Of a DNA stretch of 38,531 nt, positions 7,550-15,580 are shown piece by piece. The notes under the pieces are model-generated. The model ran no database searches. It was not told where the DNA came from and saw only the letters and a program-made list of their open reading frames with translations. Made by a program: the position numbers and the translations under genes. Within the stretch, counting starts at the first letter, position 1. Each line of letters begins with the position of its first letter. Origin of the DNA: Streptomyces ureilyticus (lineage in GTDB: Bacteria > Actinomycetota > Actinomycetes > Streptomycetales > Streptomycetaceae); NCBI RefSeq assembly GCF_011045025.1, contig NZ_JAAKZX010000087.1:1-38531 (forward strand). Reading direction: 5' to 3'.

Positions 7550-8305
7550 CTACGAGGCTACTGGCCACCCCGGTACGGTCGGCAGCACCTTTTCGGCGAC
7601 GCGGAGCAGCACCGCGTCGTCCGGCACCTCGCCGTCCGCGCGCCACAGGGTCACGTCGAAGGAGCCGCCGCTGTCCTTTTCGTCCTGCGCGACGGTGAGG
7701 GCGCGGGCCGGAACGCCGGGACCGCTGTTGGCGTCGCTCCCGTCGATGCGGAAGTTGATGCTGATGGTGCGATCCGAGTAGAAGACCGCAGGGCGGCCAA
7801 GAACCTCCCCCACTCTCGGCTTCTCCCCCACTGTCGGCTTCGCTCGAGCGGGGGGACCCCCATGAGCCGGAGGTGCCCCCATCTGCCGCGCGCTGTCCCC
7901 CAGAAGTTCAGCGGACCCGGCCACCGGAAGGCGGTCGTACGTGGCCGACAAAGTCACGGTGTAGGTCTCGAACTCGACCCGGGCGGACGGAGTGGCGATC
8001 TCCTTGCCGCCGGCAAGCTCGAGTGAGCCGTCGCTGTCGCTGGCGGTCTGCGCGATTTCCCCTGGCGTGCCCAGCAGTTCAGCGAGATCCGGACGGTTCA
8101 GCGCCTCACACAGCTGCATCCCGGAGATGTGCCGGGACGGCTTCTCGGACTCCCCGCCCGAGCACGCCGCAGGCGACGGGTCACTGGCTGAGGACGACGC
8201 CTCCCCGAACATCCACAGAGCGAGTGCCCCCACCAGAACCAGGGCCGCAACGGCCTGCCCCCACGCGCCCACGCCCTTCGGGCGCGCGCCGATATTGTCT
8301 GCCAT
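7550..8305 (-). CDS. DUF6215-like membrane-anchored protein
   Basis: A 251-residue protein resembling a Streptomyces family annotated as DUF6215; function unknown. It begins MADNIGARPKGVGAWGQ, then a single hydrophobic helix (AVAALVLVGALALWMFG, about residues 18-35), and an extracytoplasmic domain with two cysteines (PAACSGGE and MQLCEALNRPDL). The ATG at 8305 is chosen because the upstream open frame is antisense to the hydrolase gene. Residues from about 141 to 167 (MGAPPAHGGPPARAKPTVGE and following) are encoded by a dispersed repeat that sits in frame inside the gene. It appears to be the first gene of a minus-strand operon of three. Confidence 0.8.
   Translation of the reverse strand: MADNIGARPKGVGAWGQAVAALVLVGALALWMFGEASSSASDPSPAACSGGESEKPSRHISGMQLCEALNRPDLAELLGTPGEIAQTASDSDGSLELAGGKEIATPSARVEFETYTVTLSATYDRLPVAGSAELLGDSARQMGAPPAHGGPPARAKPTVGEKPRVGEVLGRPAVFYSDRTISINFRIDGSDANSGPGVPARALTVAQDEKDSGGSFDVTLWRADGEVPDDAVLLRVAEKVLPTVPGWPVAS
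7806..7883 (+). repeat. Dispersed palindromic repeat inside a gene
   Basis: The sequence contains two tandem TCCCCCACT-GTCGGCTT type units followed by CGCTCGAGCGGGGGGACCCC and CATGAG. It matches 31333-31409 almost base for base over about 77 bases. The CCCCC and GGGGG blocks can pair around the CTCGAG core. It lies wholly inside the minus-strand DUF6215-like gene and adds about 26 proline-, glycine- and alanine-rich residues without disturbing the frame. Confidence 0.85.
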
Positions 8306-8351
8306 GTCCCCCACTGTCGTGATCCCCCGATGTGTGCCCGCGGACTTTAAC

Positions 8352-8370
8352 CTCTGACCGTCAGTCAGAG
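8352..8370. promoter_or_regulatory. Candidate operator, inverted repeat
   Basis: CTCTGAC, five bases, GTCAGAG is a perfect seven-base inverted repeat. It lies in the 199-base divergent region between the DUF6215-like gene (minus) and the cysteine hydrolase (plus), 46 bases upstream of the first. This is the place and size of a TetR- or similar dimeric-regulator site. The regulator is unknown. Confidence 0.4.
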
Positions 8371-8504
8371 CAAGAAAGTTGGCCTTCACACGGCGCGAAC
8401 CCGACTGGTTGCTCACCCACCTGACCACCGATGACCAGATCGGTCCGCTCCCGGACCCGATGCGGCCTGTCTCCGCCATGCCCCCGCGGCCCAGACTCAA
8501 GGAC

Positions 8505-9104
8505 ATGACCCGAGCACTGATCGTCATCGATGTCCAGGAGTCCTTCCGTGCCCACCCGCTGTGGGCGACCATCTCCGACCCCAAGATCGCCGACCAGGTG
8601 AACCGCCTGGTCCGGCTCGCCCGGCAGGCCGGGGACCTGGTGGTGTGGGTACTGCACACCACGCCCGGCACCGGCGATGTCTTCGACCCGGCCCTCGGCC
8701 ATGTCCGGCTGATGGAGGAGCTGGAGCGAGCGGACGGGGAGCCGCTGCTCCAGAAGACCTCGCACAACGCCTTCACCACCACCAACCTGCAGCAACTCCT
8801 CACCGAGCGCGGCATCAGCGAACTCACCGTCTGCGGCATCCGCACCGAGCAGTGCGCGGAGACCACCACCCGCCTCGCCTCCGACCTCGGCTACCAGGTC
8901 ACCTTCGTCACCGACGCGACCGCGACCAACCCCATCGCGCACCGCGACGCTCCCGCCGGCCAGAGCGTCGCCGAGCTGCTGGCCGACCCCCGCACGCTGT
9001 CTGCCGAAGAGGTCATCAGGCGCACCGAGTACGCCCTCGCCGGACGCTTCGCCACCATCGCGACCGTCGACCAGCTGGAAGCAGCGGCAGAACGTCAGGC
9101 ATGA
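8505..9104 (+). CDS. Isochorismatase-family cysteine hydrolase
   Basis: A 199-residue protein of the isochorismatase-like cysteine hydrolase superfamily. The catalytic triad is visible: Asp in ALIVIDVQ, Lys in LLQKTSHNAF, and Cys in CGIRTEQCAETT. The start at 8505 (MTRALIVIDVQ) places the first strand at the N-terminus as in the family. In-frame ATGs at 8379 and 8478 would add sequence unlike the fold, and no start has a good ribosome binding site. The family includes nicotinamidases, ureidoacrylate and isochorismate hydrolases; the substrate here is not clear. It is followed after 10 bases by a GlxA-type regulator, which probably responds to a related metabolite. Confidence 0.88.
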   Translation: MTRALIVIDVQESFRAHPLWATISDPKIADQVNRLVRLARQAGDLVVWVLHTTPGTGDVFDPALGHVRLMEELERADGEPLLQKTSHNAFTTTNLQQLLTERGISELTVCGIRTEQCAETTTRLASDLGYQVTFVTDATATNPIAHRDAPAGQSVAELLADPRTLSAEEVIRRTEYALAGRFATIATVDQLEAAAERQA

Positions 9105-9114
9105 TGACCGAATC

Positions 9115-10023
9115 GTGAGCCACGTCGTCTTCTTCCTGGTGCCCGGAGTCCACTTGCTGGACCTGGCCGGCCCCGCGCAGGTCTTCTCCACGGCCGCCGA
9201 CTTCGGGCACCCCTACACACTCACCTACGTCGCCGAGCAGCCCCAGGTCCCCACCGCCCAAGGGCTGCCGCTGGTGGCGGCGCTCGACTGGCCCGAACTC
9301 GGTCCCGAGGATCTGATCGTGGTGCCCGGCTGGCGGTGCGTCACCCTGGCCGACGCCCCCGCCATCGGCGCCGCCTCCTTGCAGGTCCTCCGGGACCACC
9401 ACGCCAGGGGCGGGACGGTGGCCAGCGTCTGCGCCGGAGCCGACGCGCTCGGCCGGGCCGGCCTGCTCGACGGCCGCCGCTGCACCACCCACCACGACGT
9501 GCAGGACGAGTTGGCCCGGCGCCACCCCAAGGCGGTGATCGCCCGCGACGTCCTGTTCACCGCCGACGACCGCGTGATCACCTCGGCCGGTATCGCCAGC
9601 GGCATCGATCTCGCCCTGCACCTGGTCGCGACCCGGCACGGCCCGGCCGTCGCCGCCCAAGTGGCCCGGAACATGGTCGTCTACGCCCGCCGCAACGGCC
9701 ACGAGCCGCAGTCCAGCGCGATGCTCCGGCACCGCTCCCACCTCGACGACACCGTCCACCGCGCCCAGGACCTCATCGACGCCCGCTTCGACGAACCCCT
9801 TCCGCTCGCCACCCTCGCCACGGCAGTCGGCGTCAGCGAACGCACCCTCACCCGCCTCTTCACCCGAGCCACCGGCGTCACCCCCCTGCGCTACCAGCAA
9901 ACCCTCCGCCTCGAACGCGCCCAGCACTTCATCAGCCACGGAGCGACGATCGACGCCGCCGCCCGCTCAGTCGGTTTCGAGGACGCACGGATGCTGCGCC
10001 GGCTCCGCTCCCGTACGGCCTGA
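9115..10023 (+). CDS. GlxA-family AraC-type transcriptional regulator
   Basis: A 302-residue regulator. Residues 1 to about 180 form a DJ-1/PfpI-like domain (VVFFLVPGVHLLDLAGPAQV at the start, VASVCAGADALGRAGLL around the nucleophile-elbow cysteine, ITSAGIASGIDLALHLV). Residues about 220-300 are an AraC-type double helix-turn-helix (PLPLATLATAVGVSERTLTR and TPLRYQQTLRLERAQHFI, then IDAAARSVGFEDARMLRRLR). The GTG at 9115 is used because the only nearby ATGs (9101, 9104) are out of frame or stopped. It is cotranscribed with the hydrolase upstream and may regulate it. The ligand is unknown. Confidence 0.9.
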   Translation: MSHVVFFLVPGVHLLDLAGPAQVFSTAADFGHPYTLTYVAEQPQVPTAQGLPLVAALDWPELGPEDLIVVPGWRCVTLADAPAIGAASLQVLRDHHARGGTVASVCAGADALGRAGLLDGRRCTTHHDVQDELARRHPKAVIARDVLFTADDRVITSAGIASGIDLALHLVATRHGPAVAAQVARNMVVYARRNGHEPQSSAMLRHRSHLDDTVHRAQDLIDARFDEPLPLATLATAVGVSERTLTRLFTRATGVTPLRYQQTLRLERAQHFISHGATIDAAARSVGFEDARMLRRLRSRTA

Positions 10024-10079
10024 GTACGGGTCCAGCATGGCCGCATGCGGTCTACCGCAGCCCCCGTCGCAGTGGCACC

Positions 10080-10730
10080 ATGCCGCCCATGGGGGCATTG
10101 AGGTGCATACGGCACGGTTTGCAGGGGCGGCGGCGAGGCCCGGTCGTGGCCGGGTTCGCGGTGGTCGCCGTCGTCGGGGTGGTCGCGTGTGAGCCCGGTG
10201 AAGGGTTGAGTTCCGCGGCCGTGGCGGTCACCACCGATCAGGTCGGGACGCGGGAGCTCGAGCGGCAGGGTGTAGAGGTGCGATGGGTCAGCTGCACGGC
10301 CTCGTACGGGGAAAAGGGGACCGCCGGGCGTTCGTCGAGTGCGCGGAGTGTGGCGACCGTCGACTGTGTGGGCGAGGACACGGGCGGACGGGACATCAGC
10401 ATCAAGGGGCAGGTGACGCAGGAGGTCGACGGGAAGTGCGTACGGGGGGATCTGACCGCCAAGGTCGGCGGCAAGGAGTGGTTCAGGGCGGATGTGCTCG
10501 GGAACTGCGATGCGGCCGACCAGACCACCCCCGTTCCGACCACTACCGCTCCTACCGCCACAGGCCCTGCACCGACGCCGACCGGCGACGACCACGGTTC
10601 CACTCCGCCGGGCGACGACCACGAAACCACCCCGCCGCACGAGCAGCCGCGCCCCACCGTGACCGTCACCGTGACCAAGACCGTCACCGTGCACCCCAGC
10701 CCCACCTGTTCCTGCCATCCGGCGAAGTGA
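10080..10730 (+). CDS. Putative secreted lipoprotein
   Basis: A 216-residue protein not recognised beyond its export features. The N-terminus has arginines (GLQGRRRG) and a hydrophobic stretch ending in VVGVVAC, which fits a lipobox with the cysteine as the lipidated residue. The mature part is a small domain with four cysteines (WVSCTASYG, ATVDCVGED, DGKCVRGD, LGNCDAAD), compatible with two disulfides. The C-terminal third is a threonine/proline-rich linker (TTPVPTTTAPTATGPAPTPT, then valine/threonine repeats) ending in CSCHPAK. The start could be 10080 or 10089; neither has a clear ribosome binding site. The tricorn gene begins 45 bases downstream. Confidence 0.72.
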   Translation: MPPMGALRCIRHGLQGRRRGPVVAGFAVVAVVGVVACEPGEGLSSAAVAVTTDQVGTRELERQGVEVRWVSCTASYGEKGTAGRSSSARSVATVDCVGEDTGGRDISIKGQVTQEVDGKCVRGDLTAKVGGKEWFRADVLGNCDAADQTTPVPTTTAPTATGPAPTPTGDDHGSTPPGDDHETTPPHEQPRPTVTVTVTKTVTVHPSPTCSCHPAK

Positions 10731-10775
10731 TCCAAAGCCCTGGCCGGAGGCAGGACCGCTGCATAGGGTGATCGG

Positions 10776-13700
10776 GTGACACAGACCGCATCCGCTGCAT
10801 CCCATGCCTCCGCTGCGTCCTCGGAGTCCGCCACGTCCTCGGCGTCCGCGACGTATCTCCGGTATCCGCATCTCCACGGCGAGTTGATCACCTTCACCGC
10901 CGAGGACGACGTCTGGGTCGCGCCCCTCGACGGCGGTCGCGCCTGGCGGGTCAGCGCCGACAACGTCCCCGTGAACCATCCGCGCATCTCCCCGGACGGT
11001 ACGACCCTCGCCTGGACGTCCACCCGCGACGGCGCCCCCGAGGTGCACATCGCCCCCATCGACGGCGGCTCCTCCAAACGCCTTACGCACTGGGGCAGTT
11101 GGCGGACCCAGGTACGCGGCTGGACCCCGGACGGCCAGGTCCTCGCACTCAGCACCTACGGCGAGGCCAGCCTGCGGCGCAGCTGGGCGCGGGCCGTACC
11201 GCTCGACGGTGGTCCGGCAACCACCCTTCCGTACGGTCCTGTTGGCGGCGCCGCCCACGGCCCCGGCGGCGGCGTCGTCCTGCTGTCCGCGCCCATGGGC
11301 CGCGAGGCCGCCTGGTGGAAGCGGTACCGGGGCGGCACGGCGGGCAAGCTGTGGATCGACCGCGAGGGCGGGGGCGAGTTCGTACGGCTGCATGCCGACC
11401 TGGACGGGAACCTCGAGTACCCGTCGTGGGTCGGGGACAGGGTCGTATTCCTCTCCGATCACGAGGGTGTGGGAGCCGTGTACTCCTCCCTCGCCGACGG
11501 GTCGGACCTGCGGCGGCACACGGCAGTTGACGGTTTTTACGCCCGCCACGCGGCGACCGACGGTACGCGCGTCGTGTACGCGTCCGCCGGTGAGCTGTGG
11601 ATCCTCGACGACCTGGACGGGGCCGAGCCGCGGCGGCTGGACATCCGGCTCGGCGGGCAGCGTGTCGATCTGCAGCCGCATCCCGTGAACGCGGCCCGCT
11701 GGTTCGGCGCGGGCGCTCCCGACCACACAGGACGCGGCAGTGCGATCGCCGTGCGCGGCGCTGTCCACTGGGTCACCCATCGTTCGGGACCCGCTCGGGC
11801 GCTGGCCGCCGAGCAGGGCGTACGGGCCCGGCTGCCGCGTACGTTCCGCGTGGACGGCGAGGAGCACGTGGTGTGGGTGACGGACGCGGAGGGCGAGGAC
11901 GCGCTGGAGTTCGCGCCCGCCACCGGGGCCGCACCCGGCGCGACCCCGCGCCGGCTCGCCGCCGGACAGCTCGGCCGGGTGGTCGGGCTCTCGATGGCAC
12001 CGGACGGCAGCCGCGCCGCCGTGGCCTCGCACGACGGACGCTTGCTGCTCGTCGAGCGGGAGACGGGAGAGGTACGGGAGGTCGACCGCAGCGAGGACGG
12101 CGACGTCTCCGGGCTCGTGTTCTCGCCCGACTCGGCCTGGCTCGCCTGGTCGCATCCCGGCCCGCGCCCGCTGCGCCAGCTCAAACTCGCCAACACCGCC
12201 GACCTGTCGGTGACCGAGGCGACCCCGCTCCGGTTCCGGGACTACGCGCCCGCGTTCACGCTGGACGGCAAGCACCTGGCCTTCCTGTCGGCCCGCTCCT
12301 TCGACCCGGTCTACGACGAGCACGTCTTCGACCTGGCCTTCGTCGGCGGCTCGCGGCCGCACCTCATCACGCTCGCCGCCACCACCCCGTCCCCCTTCGG
12401 GCCGCAGCGGCACGGCCGTCCCTTCGACGCCCCGGACAAGGAGGAGACGCCCGACAGCGAGGGCGCCCCCACGACCCGTATCGACCTGGACGGACTCGCC
12501 GACCGCATCGTGCCGTTCCCGGTCGAGGCCGCCCGTTACTCGCAGCTGCGCGCCGCCAAGGACGGCGTGCTGTGGCTGCGCCACCCGGTGCGCGGCGTAC
12601 TCGGCGCCTCCCGCGCCACCCCGGACGACCCGGACCCGAAGACGGACCTCGAGCGCTACGACCTCGTGCAGCAGCGCATCGAGCATCTCGCCTCGGATGC
12701 CGACCACTTCGCGGTCACCGGCGACGGCAAGCGGATCCTGCTGTGGACGGACAGCAAGCTCAAGGTCGTACCGAGTGACCGGCGCGCCTCGAACGACGAC
12801 GAGAGCGACACCAACATCACCGTCGACCTGTCGCGGGTCCGCCAGAGCGTCGACCCGGCCGCCGAGTGGCGGCAGATGTACGACGAGGCCGGCCGCCTCA
12901 TGCGCGACAACTTCTGGCGGCCGGACCTCGGCGGGGCGGACTGGAACGGCGTACTCGACCGCTACCGGCCGGTGCTCGACCGCGTCGCCACCCACGACGA
13001 CCTGGTGGACCTGTTGTGGGAGGTGCAGGGGGAACTCGGCACCTCGCATGCGTACGTCACTCCGCGCGGCGGCTTCGGCGGCGGGGAGCGGCAAGGGCTG
13101 CTCGGCGCGGACATCTCCCGTCACGAGGACGGCAGTTGGCGTATCGACCGGATCCTGCCGTCGGAGACCTCGGACCCGGACGCACAGGCACCGCTCGCCG
13201 CGCCCGGCGTCGCGGTGCGCGCCGGCGACGCGATTGTCGCCGTCTCCGGGCGGCCGGTCGACCCGGTGACCGGGCCCGGACCGCTGCTCGTCGGTACGGC
13301 CGGAAAACCGGTCGAGCTGACCATCTCGCCCTCGGGCGGCGGCGATCCACGCCACGCCGTGGTCGTCCCCATCTCCGACGAGGAGCCGCTGCGCTACCAC
13401 GCATGGGTCGCCGACCGGCGCGCGTACGTCCACGAGAAGTCCGAGGGCCGGCTCGGCTACCTCCACGTGCCCGACATGGTCGGCTCCGGCTGGGCGCAGC
13501 TCCACCGCGACCTGCGGATCGAGGTCGCCAAGGAGGGCCTGGTCGTCGACCTCCGCGAGAACCGCGGCGGCCATACGTCCCAGCTCGTCGTCGAAAAGCT
13601 CGCGAGGCGCATCGTCGGCTGGGACCTGCCGCGTGGAATGCGCCCGTACAGCTACCCCGAGGACGCGCCGCGCGGCCCGGTCGTCGCCGTCGCCAACGAG

Positions 13701-14039
13701 TTCTCCGGCTCGGACGGCGACATCGTCAACGCGGCGATCAAGGCGCTGGGCATCGGCCCGGTGGTCGGTACGCGCACCTGGGGCGGCGTCGTAGGCATCG
13801 ACAGCCGCTACCGCCTCGTCGACGGCACGCTCGTCACCCAGCCCAAGTACGCGTTCTGGCTGGAGGGTTACGAGTGGGGCGTCGAAAACCACGGCGTCGA
13901 CCCGGACGTCGAGGTCGTCCAGGCGCCACACGACTACGCGGCGGGCCGCGACACCCAACTGGACGAGGCGATCCGCATCGCACTGGCCGCGCTCTCGGAG
14001 AACCCGGCGAAGACGGCTCCGCCTTTGCCGGGGGAGTGA
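10776..14039 (+). CDS. Tricorn protease
   Basis: A 1087-residue cytosolic serine peptidase of family S41 that degrades proteasome products in archaea and has relatives in Streptomyces. From the N-terminus come six-bladed then seven-bladed beta-propellers (LDGGRAWRVS...ISPDGTTLAWTS-type repeats), a core domain with a PDZ-like segment (about 790-870), and the C-terminal catalytic domain. By comparison with the archaeal enzyme the catalytic histidine is His758 (LGTSHAYV), the nucleophile is probably Ser979 (EFSGSDGD), and the glutamate lies in VENHGVDPDVEV. The GTG start at 10776 follows a purine-poor leader. The first 27 residues are a serine/alanine repeat of unknown purpose. Confidence 0.94.
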   Translation: MTQTASAASHASAASSESATSSASATYLRYPHLHGELITFTAEDDVWVAPLDGGRAWRVSADNVPVNHPRISPDGTTLAWTSTRDGAPEVHIAPIDGGSSKRLTHWGSWRTQVRGWTPDGQVLALSTYGEASLRRSWARAVPLDGGPATTLPYGPVGGAAHGPGGGVVLLSAPMGREAAWWKRYRGGTAGKLWIDREGGGEFVRLHADLDGNLEYPSWVGDRVVFLSDHEGVGAVYSSLADGSDLRRHTAVDGFYARHAATDGTRVVYASAGELWILDDLDGAEPRRLDIRLGGQRVDLQPHPVNAARWFGAGAPDHTGRGSAIAVRGAVHWVTHRSGPARALAAEQGVRARLPRTFRVDGEEHVVWVTDAEGEDALEFAPATGAAPGATPRRLAAGQLGRVVGLSMAPDGSRAAVASHDGRLLLVERETGEVREVDRSEDGDVSGLVFSPDSAWLAWSHPGPRPLRQLKLANTADLSVTEATPLRFRDYAPAFTLDGKHLAFLSARSFDPVYDEHVFDLAFVGGSRPHLITLAATTPSPFGPQRHGRPFDAPDKEETPDSEGAPTTRIDLDGLADRIVPFPVEAARYSQLRAAKDGVLWLRHPVRGVLGASRATPDDPDPKTDLERYDLVQQRIEHLASDADHFAVTGDGKRILLWTDSKLKVVPSDRRASNDDESDTNITVDLSRVRQSVDPAAEWRQMYDEAGRLMRDNFWRPDLGGADWNGVLDRYRPVLDRVATHDDLVDLLWEVQGELGTSHAYVTPRGGFGGGERQGLLGADISRHEDGSWRIDRILPSETSDPDAQAPLAAPGVAVRAGDAIVAVSGRPVDPVTGPGPLLVGTAGKPVELTISPSGGGDPRHAVVVPISDEEPLRYHAWVADRRAYVHEKSEGRLGYLHVPDMVGSGWAQLHRDLRIEVAKEGLVVDLRENRGGHTSQLVVEKLARRIVGWDLPRGMRPYSYPEDAPRGPVVAVANEFSGSDGDIVNAAIKALGIGPVVGTRTWGGVVGIDSRYRLVDGTLVTQPKYAFWLEGYEWGVENHGVDPDVEVVQAPHDYAAGRDTQLDEAIRIALAALSENPAKTAPPLPGE

Positions 14040-14163
14040 GTCCGGGGGGTGAGTTCGGGGAGTGAATGACGAGGGGCTTACGGCCGGGCCGTGGACCCGC
14101 TGCCCGCCCCCACCGGTCGCTACGATGCCGACGTAACGATCATCCAGCGTGAGGAGGCCGCGC

Positions 14164-14631
14164 ATGGCACAGGAATCGCAGGGGCGCGCCGGTGTCGAGG
14201 GGGAGAGCGCGCGGAGGCCCGAAGGGTCGAGCACGGTCGCCCCCTCGACACCGGCTGAGGCGCCCCGGAGAGGACGAGAAGACGGCGCACCGCAGGACGA
14301 CTGTCTGTTCTGCAAGATCGTCGCAGGGAAGGTGCCGGCGACCGTCGTGCGGGAGACGGAGACGACCGTTGCCTTCCGGGACATCAACCCGCAGGCGCCC
14401 ACGCATGTCCTGGTGATCCCGAAGGCCCACTACCGGGACGCCGCCTCGCTCGCCGCCGCCGACCCCGCGGTCCTCGCCGACGTGGTGCGGGAGGCCGGGG
14501 AGGTCGCGGCCGACGAGAAGCTGGACAGTTACCGCATCGTCTTCAACACCGGAAGCGGTGCGGGCCAGACCGTCTGGCATGTGCACGGGCACGTCCTGGG
14601 CGGCCGCGGCATGCAGTGGCCGCCGGGATAA
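14164..14631 (+). CDS. HIT-family hydrolase (histidine triad)
   Basis: HIT proteins hydrolyse nucleoside phosphoramidates or related nucleotide conjugates. The 155-residue protein has the CLFCKIVAGKVPATVV opening, FRDINPQAPTHVLVIPKAHY in the middle and the histidine triad WHVHGHVLGGRG near the end, matching the family. The start at 14164 has GAGGAGG six bases upstream. Residues about 9-40 (rich in Glu, Ser, Pro and Arg) precede the CxxC and are not typical; they are encoded by a 68-base palindromic element. Sixteen bases separate it from the RNase Z gene. Confidence 0.93.
   Translation: MAQESQGRAGVEGESARRPEGSSTVAPSTPAEAPRRGREDGAPQDDCLFCKIVAGKVPATVVRETETTVAFRDINPQAPTHVLVIPKAHYRDAASLAAADPAVLADVVREAGEVAADEKLDSYRIVFNTGSGAGQTVWHVHGHVLGGRGMQWPPG
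14188..14255. repeat. 16-bp perfect inverted repeat within the HIT gene
   Basis: GCCGGTGTCGAGGGGG (14188-14203) is repeated as its exact reverse complement at 14240-14255, with 36 bases between. It could form a long stable hairpin directly after the start codon region. It encodes the atypical N-terminal extension of the HIT protein and keeps the frame open. Confidence 0.85.
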
Positions 14632-14647
14632 TCCGGGACAAATCACC

Positions 14648-15580
14648 GTGTCCGTACGCGAATTGGTGGTCCTCGGCACCGCCAGCCAGGTCCCCACCCG
14701 GCACCGCAACCACAACGGCTATCTGCTGCGCTGGGACGGGCAGGGCCTGCTCTTCGACCCCGGCGAGGGCACGCAGCGGCAGATGCTGCGTGCCGGGGTC
14801 GCGGCCCATGACCTGCACCGGATCTGCGTCACGCACTTCCACGGCGACCACTCGCTTGGCCTCGCCGGAGTGATCCAGCGCATCAACCTCGACCGGGTGC
14901 CGCACGAGATCACCGCCCACTATCCGCGCTCGGGCCGCCGCTTCTTCGAACGGCTGCGATACGCCACCGCCTACCGCGAGACCGTCCAGCTCACCGAAGC
15001 ACCGGTCGCCGCCGACGGCGTACTCGCGGCCTCGAAGGCGTACACCTTGGAGGCCCGCAAACTCGCCCACCCCGTCGAGTCGTACGGCTACCGGCTCGTC
15101 GAACCCGACGGGCGGCGGATGCTGCCCGAGCGGCTCGCCTCGCACGGCATCAAAGGGCCGGACGTGGGACGGATCCAGCGGGAGGGGGCGCTGGGCGACG
15201 TCGCGCTGGAGGATGTGAGCGTGGTGCGGCGGGGGCAGCGGTTCGCGTTCGTCATGGACACCCGGCTGTGCGACGGCGTGTACGCGCTCGCGGAGAAGGC
15301 CGACATGCTTGTCATCGAGTCGACCTTCCTCGATGCGGACATCGAACTCGCCGTGGAATACGGCCACTTGACCGCCGGTCAGGCGGGTGGGGTCGCCCGG
15401 GACGCGGGAGTACGGCATCTCGTGCTGACGCACTTCAGCCAGCGGTACACCGACCCTGGGGGCACCTCCCGGACGGAGTCTGGGGGAGAATTCGAGCGGG
15501 AGGCGCGGGCCGCCGGGTTCGAGGGGGAGCTGACGGTGGCCCACGATCTGCTGCGGGTGCCCCTTCCGAAACGCCGGTGA
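14648..15580 (+). CDS. rnz: Ribonuclease Z
   Basis: RNase Z removes the 3' trailer from tRNA precursors lacking encoded CCA, and the fold also covers phosphodiesterases. The 310-residue protein starts VRELVVLGTASQVPTRHRNH, with the metal-binding THFHGDHSLGLAG, FAFVMDTRLCDG and IESTFL motifs, then LTHFSQRY, all typical. The GTG at 14648 matches the usual family start; its ribosome binding site is weak. Near the C-terminus, after RYTDP, about ten residues (GGTSRTESGG) come from a short repeat related to the one at 203-243. The stop overlaps the next start (GTGA). Confidence 0.92.
   Translation: MSVRELVVLGTASQVPTRHRNHNGYLLRWDGQGLLFDPGEGTQRQMLRAGVAAHDLHRICVTHFHGDHSLGLAGVIQRINLDRVPHEITAHYPRSGRRFFERLRYATAYRETVQLTEAPVAADGVLAASKAYTLEARKLAHPVESYGYRLVEPDGRRMLPERLASHGIKGPDVGRIQREGALGDVALEDVSVVRRGQRFAFVMDTRLCDGVYALAEKADMLVIESTFLDADIELAVEYGHLTAGQAGGVARDAGVRHLVLTHFSQRYTDPGGTSRTESGGEFEREARAAGFEGELTVAHDLLRVPLPKRR
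15456..15488 (+). repeat. Short palindromic repeat inside the RNase Z gene
   Basis: CTGGGGGCACCTCCC, ten variable bases, then TGGGGGAG. The first 15 bases and the closing block are identical to the intergenic copy at 207-237, while the centre differs. The 33-base length equals eleven codons, so the reading frame continues through it. Confidence 0.75.

Noticed and set aside
9891..14402. A 1503-codon open frame on the minus strand
   Set aside because: It is antisense to the tricorn protease and HIT genes, has no recognisable domain, and is a product of the high GC third positions of the real genes.
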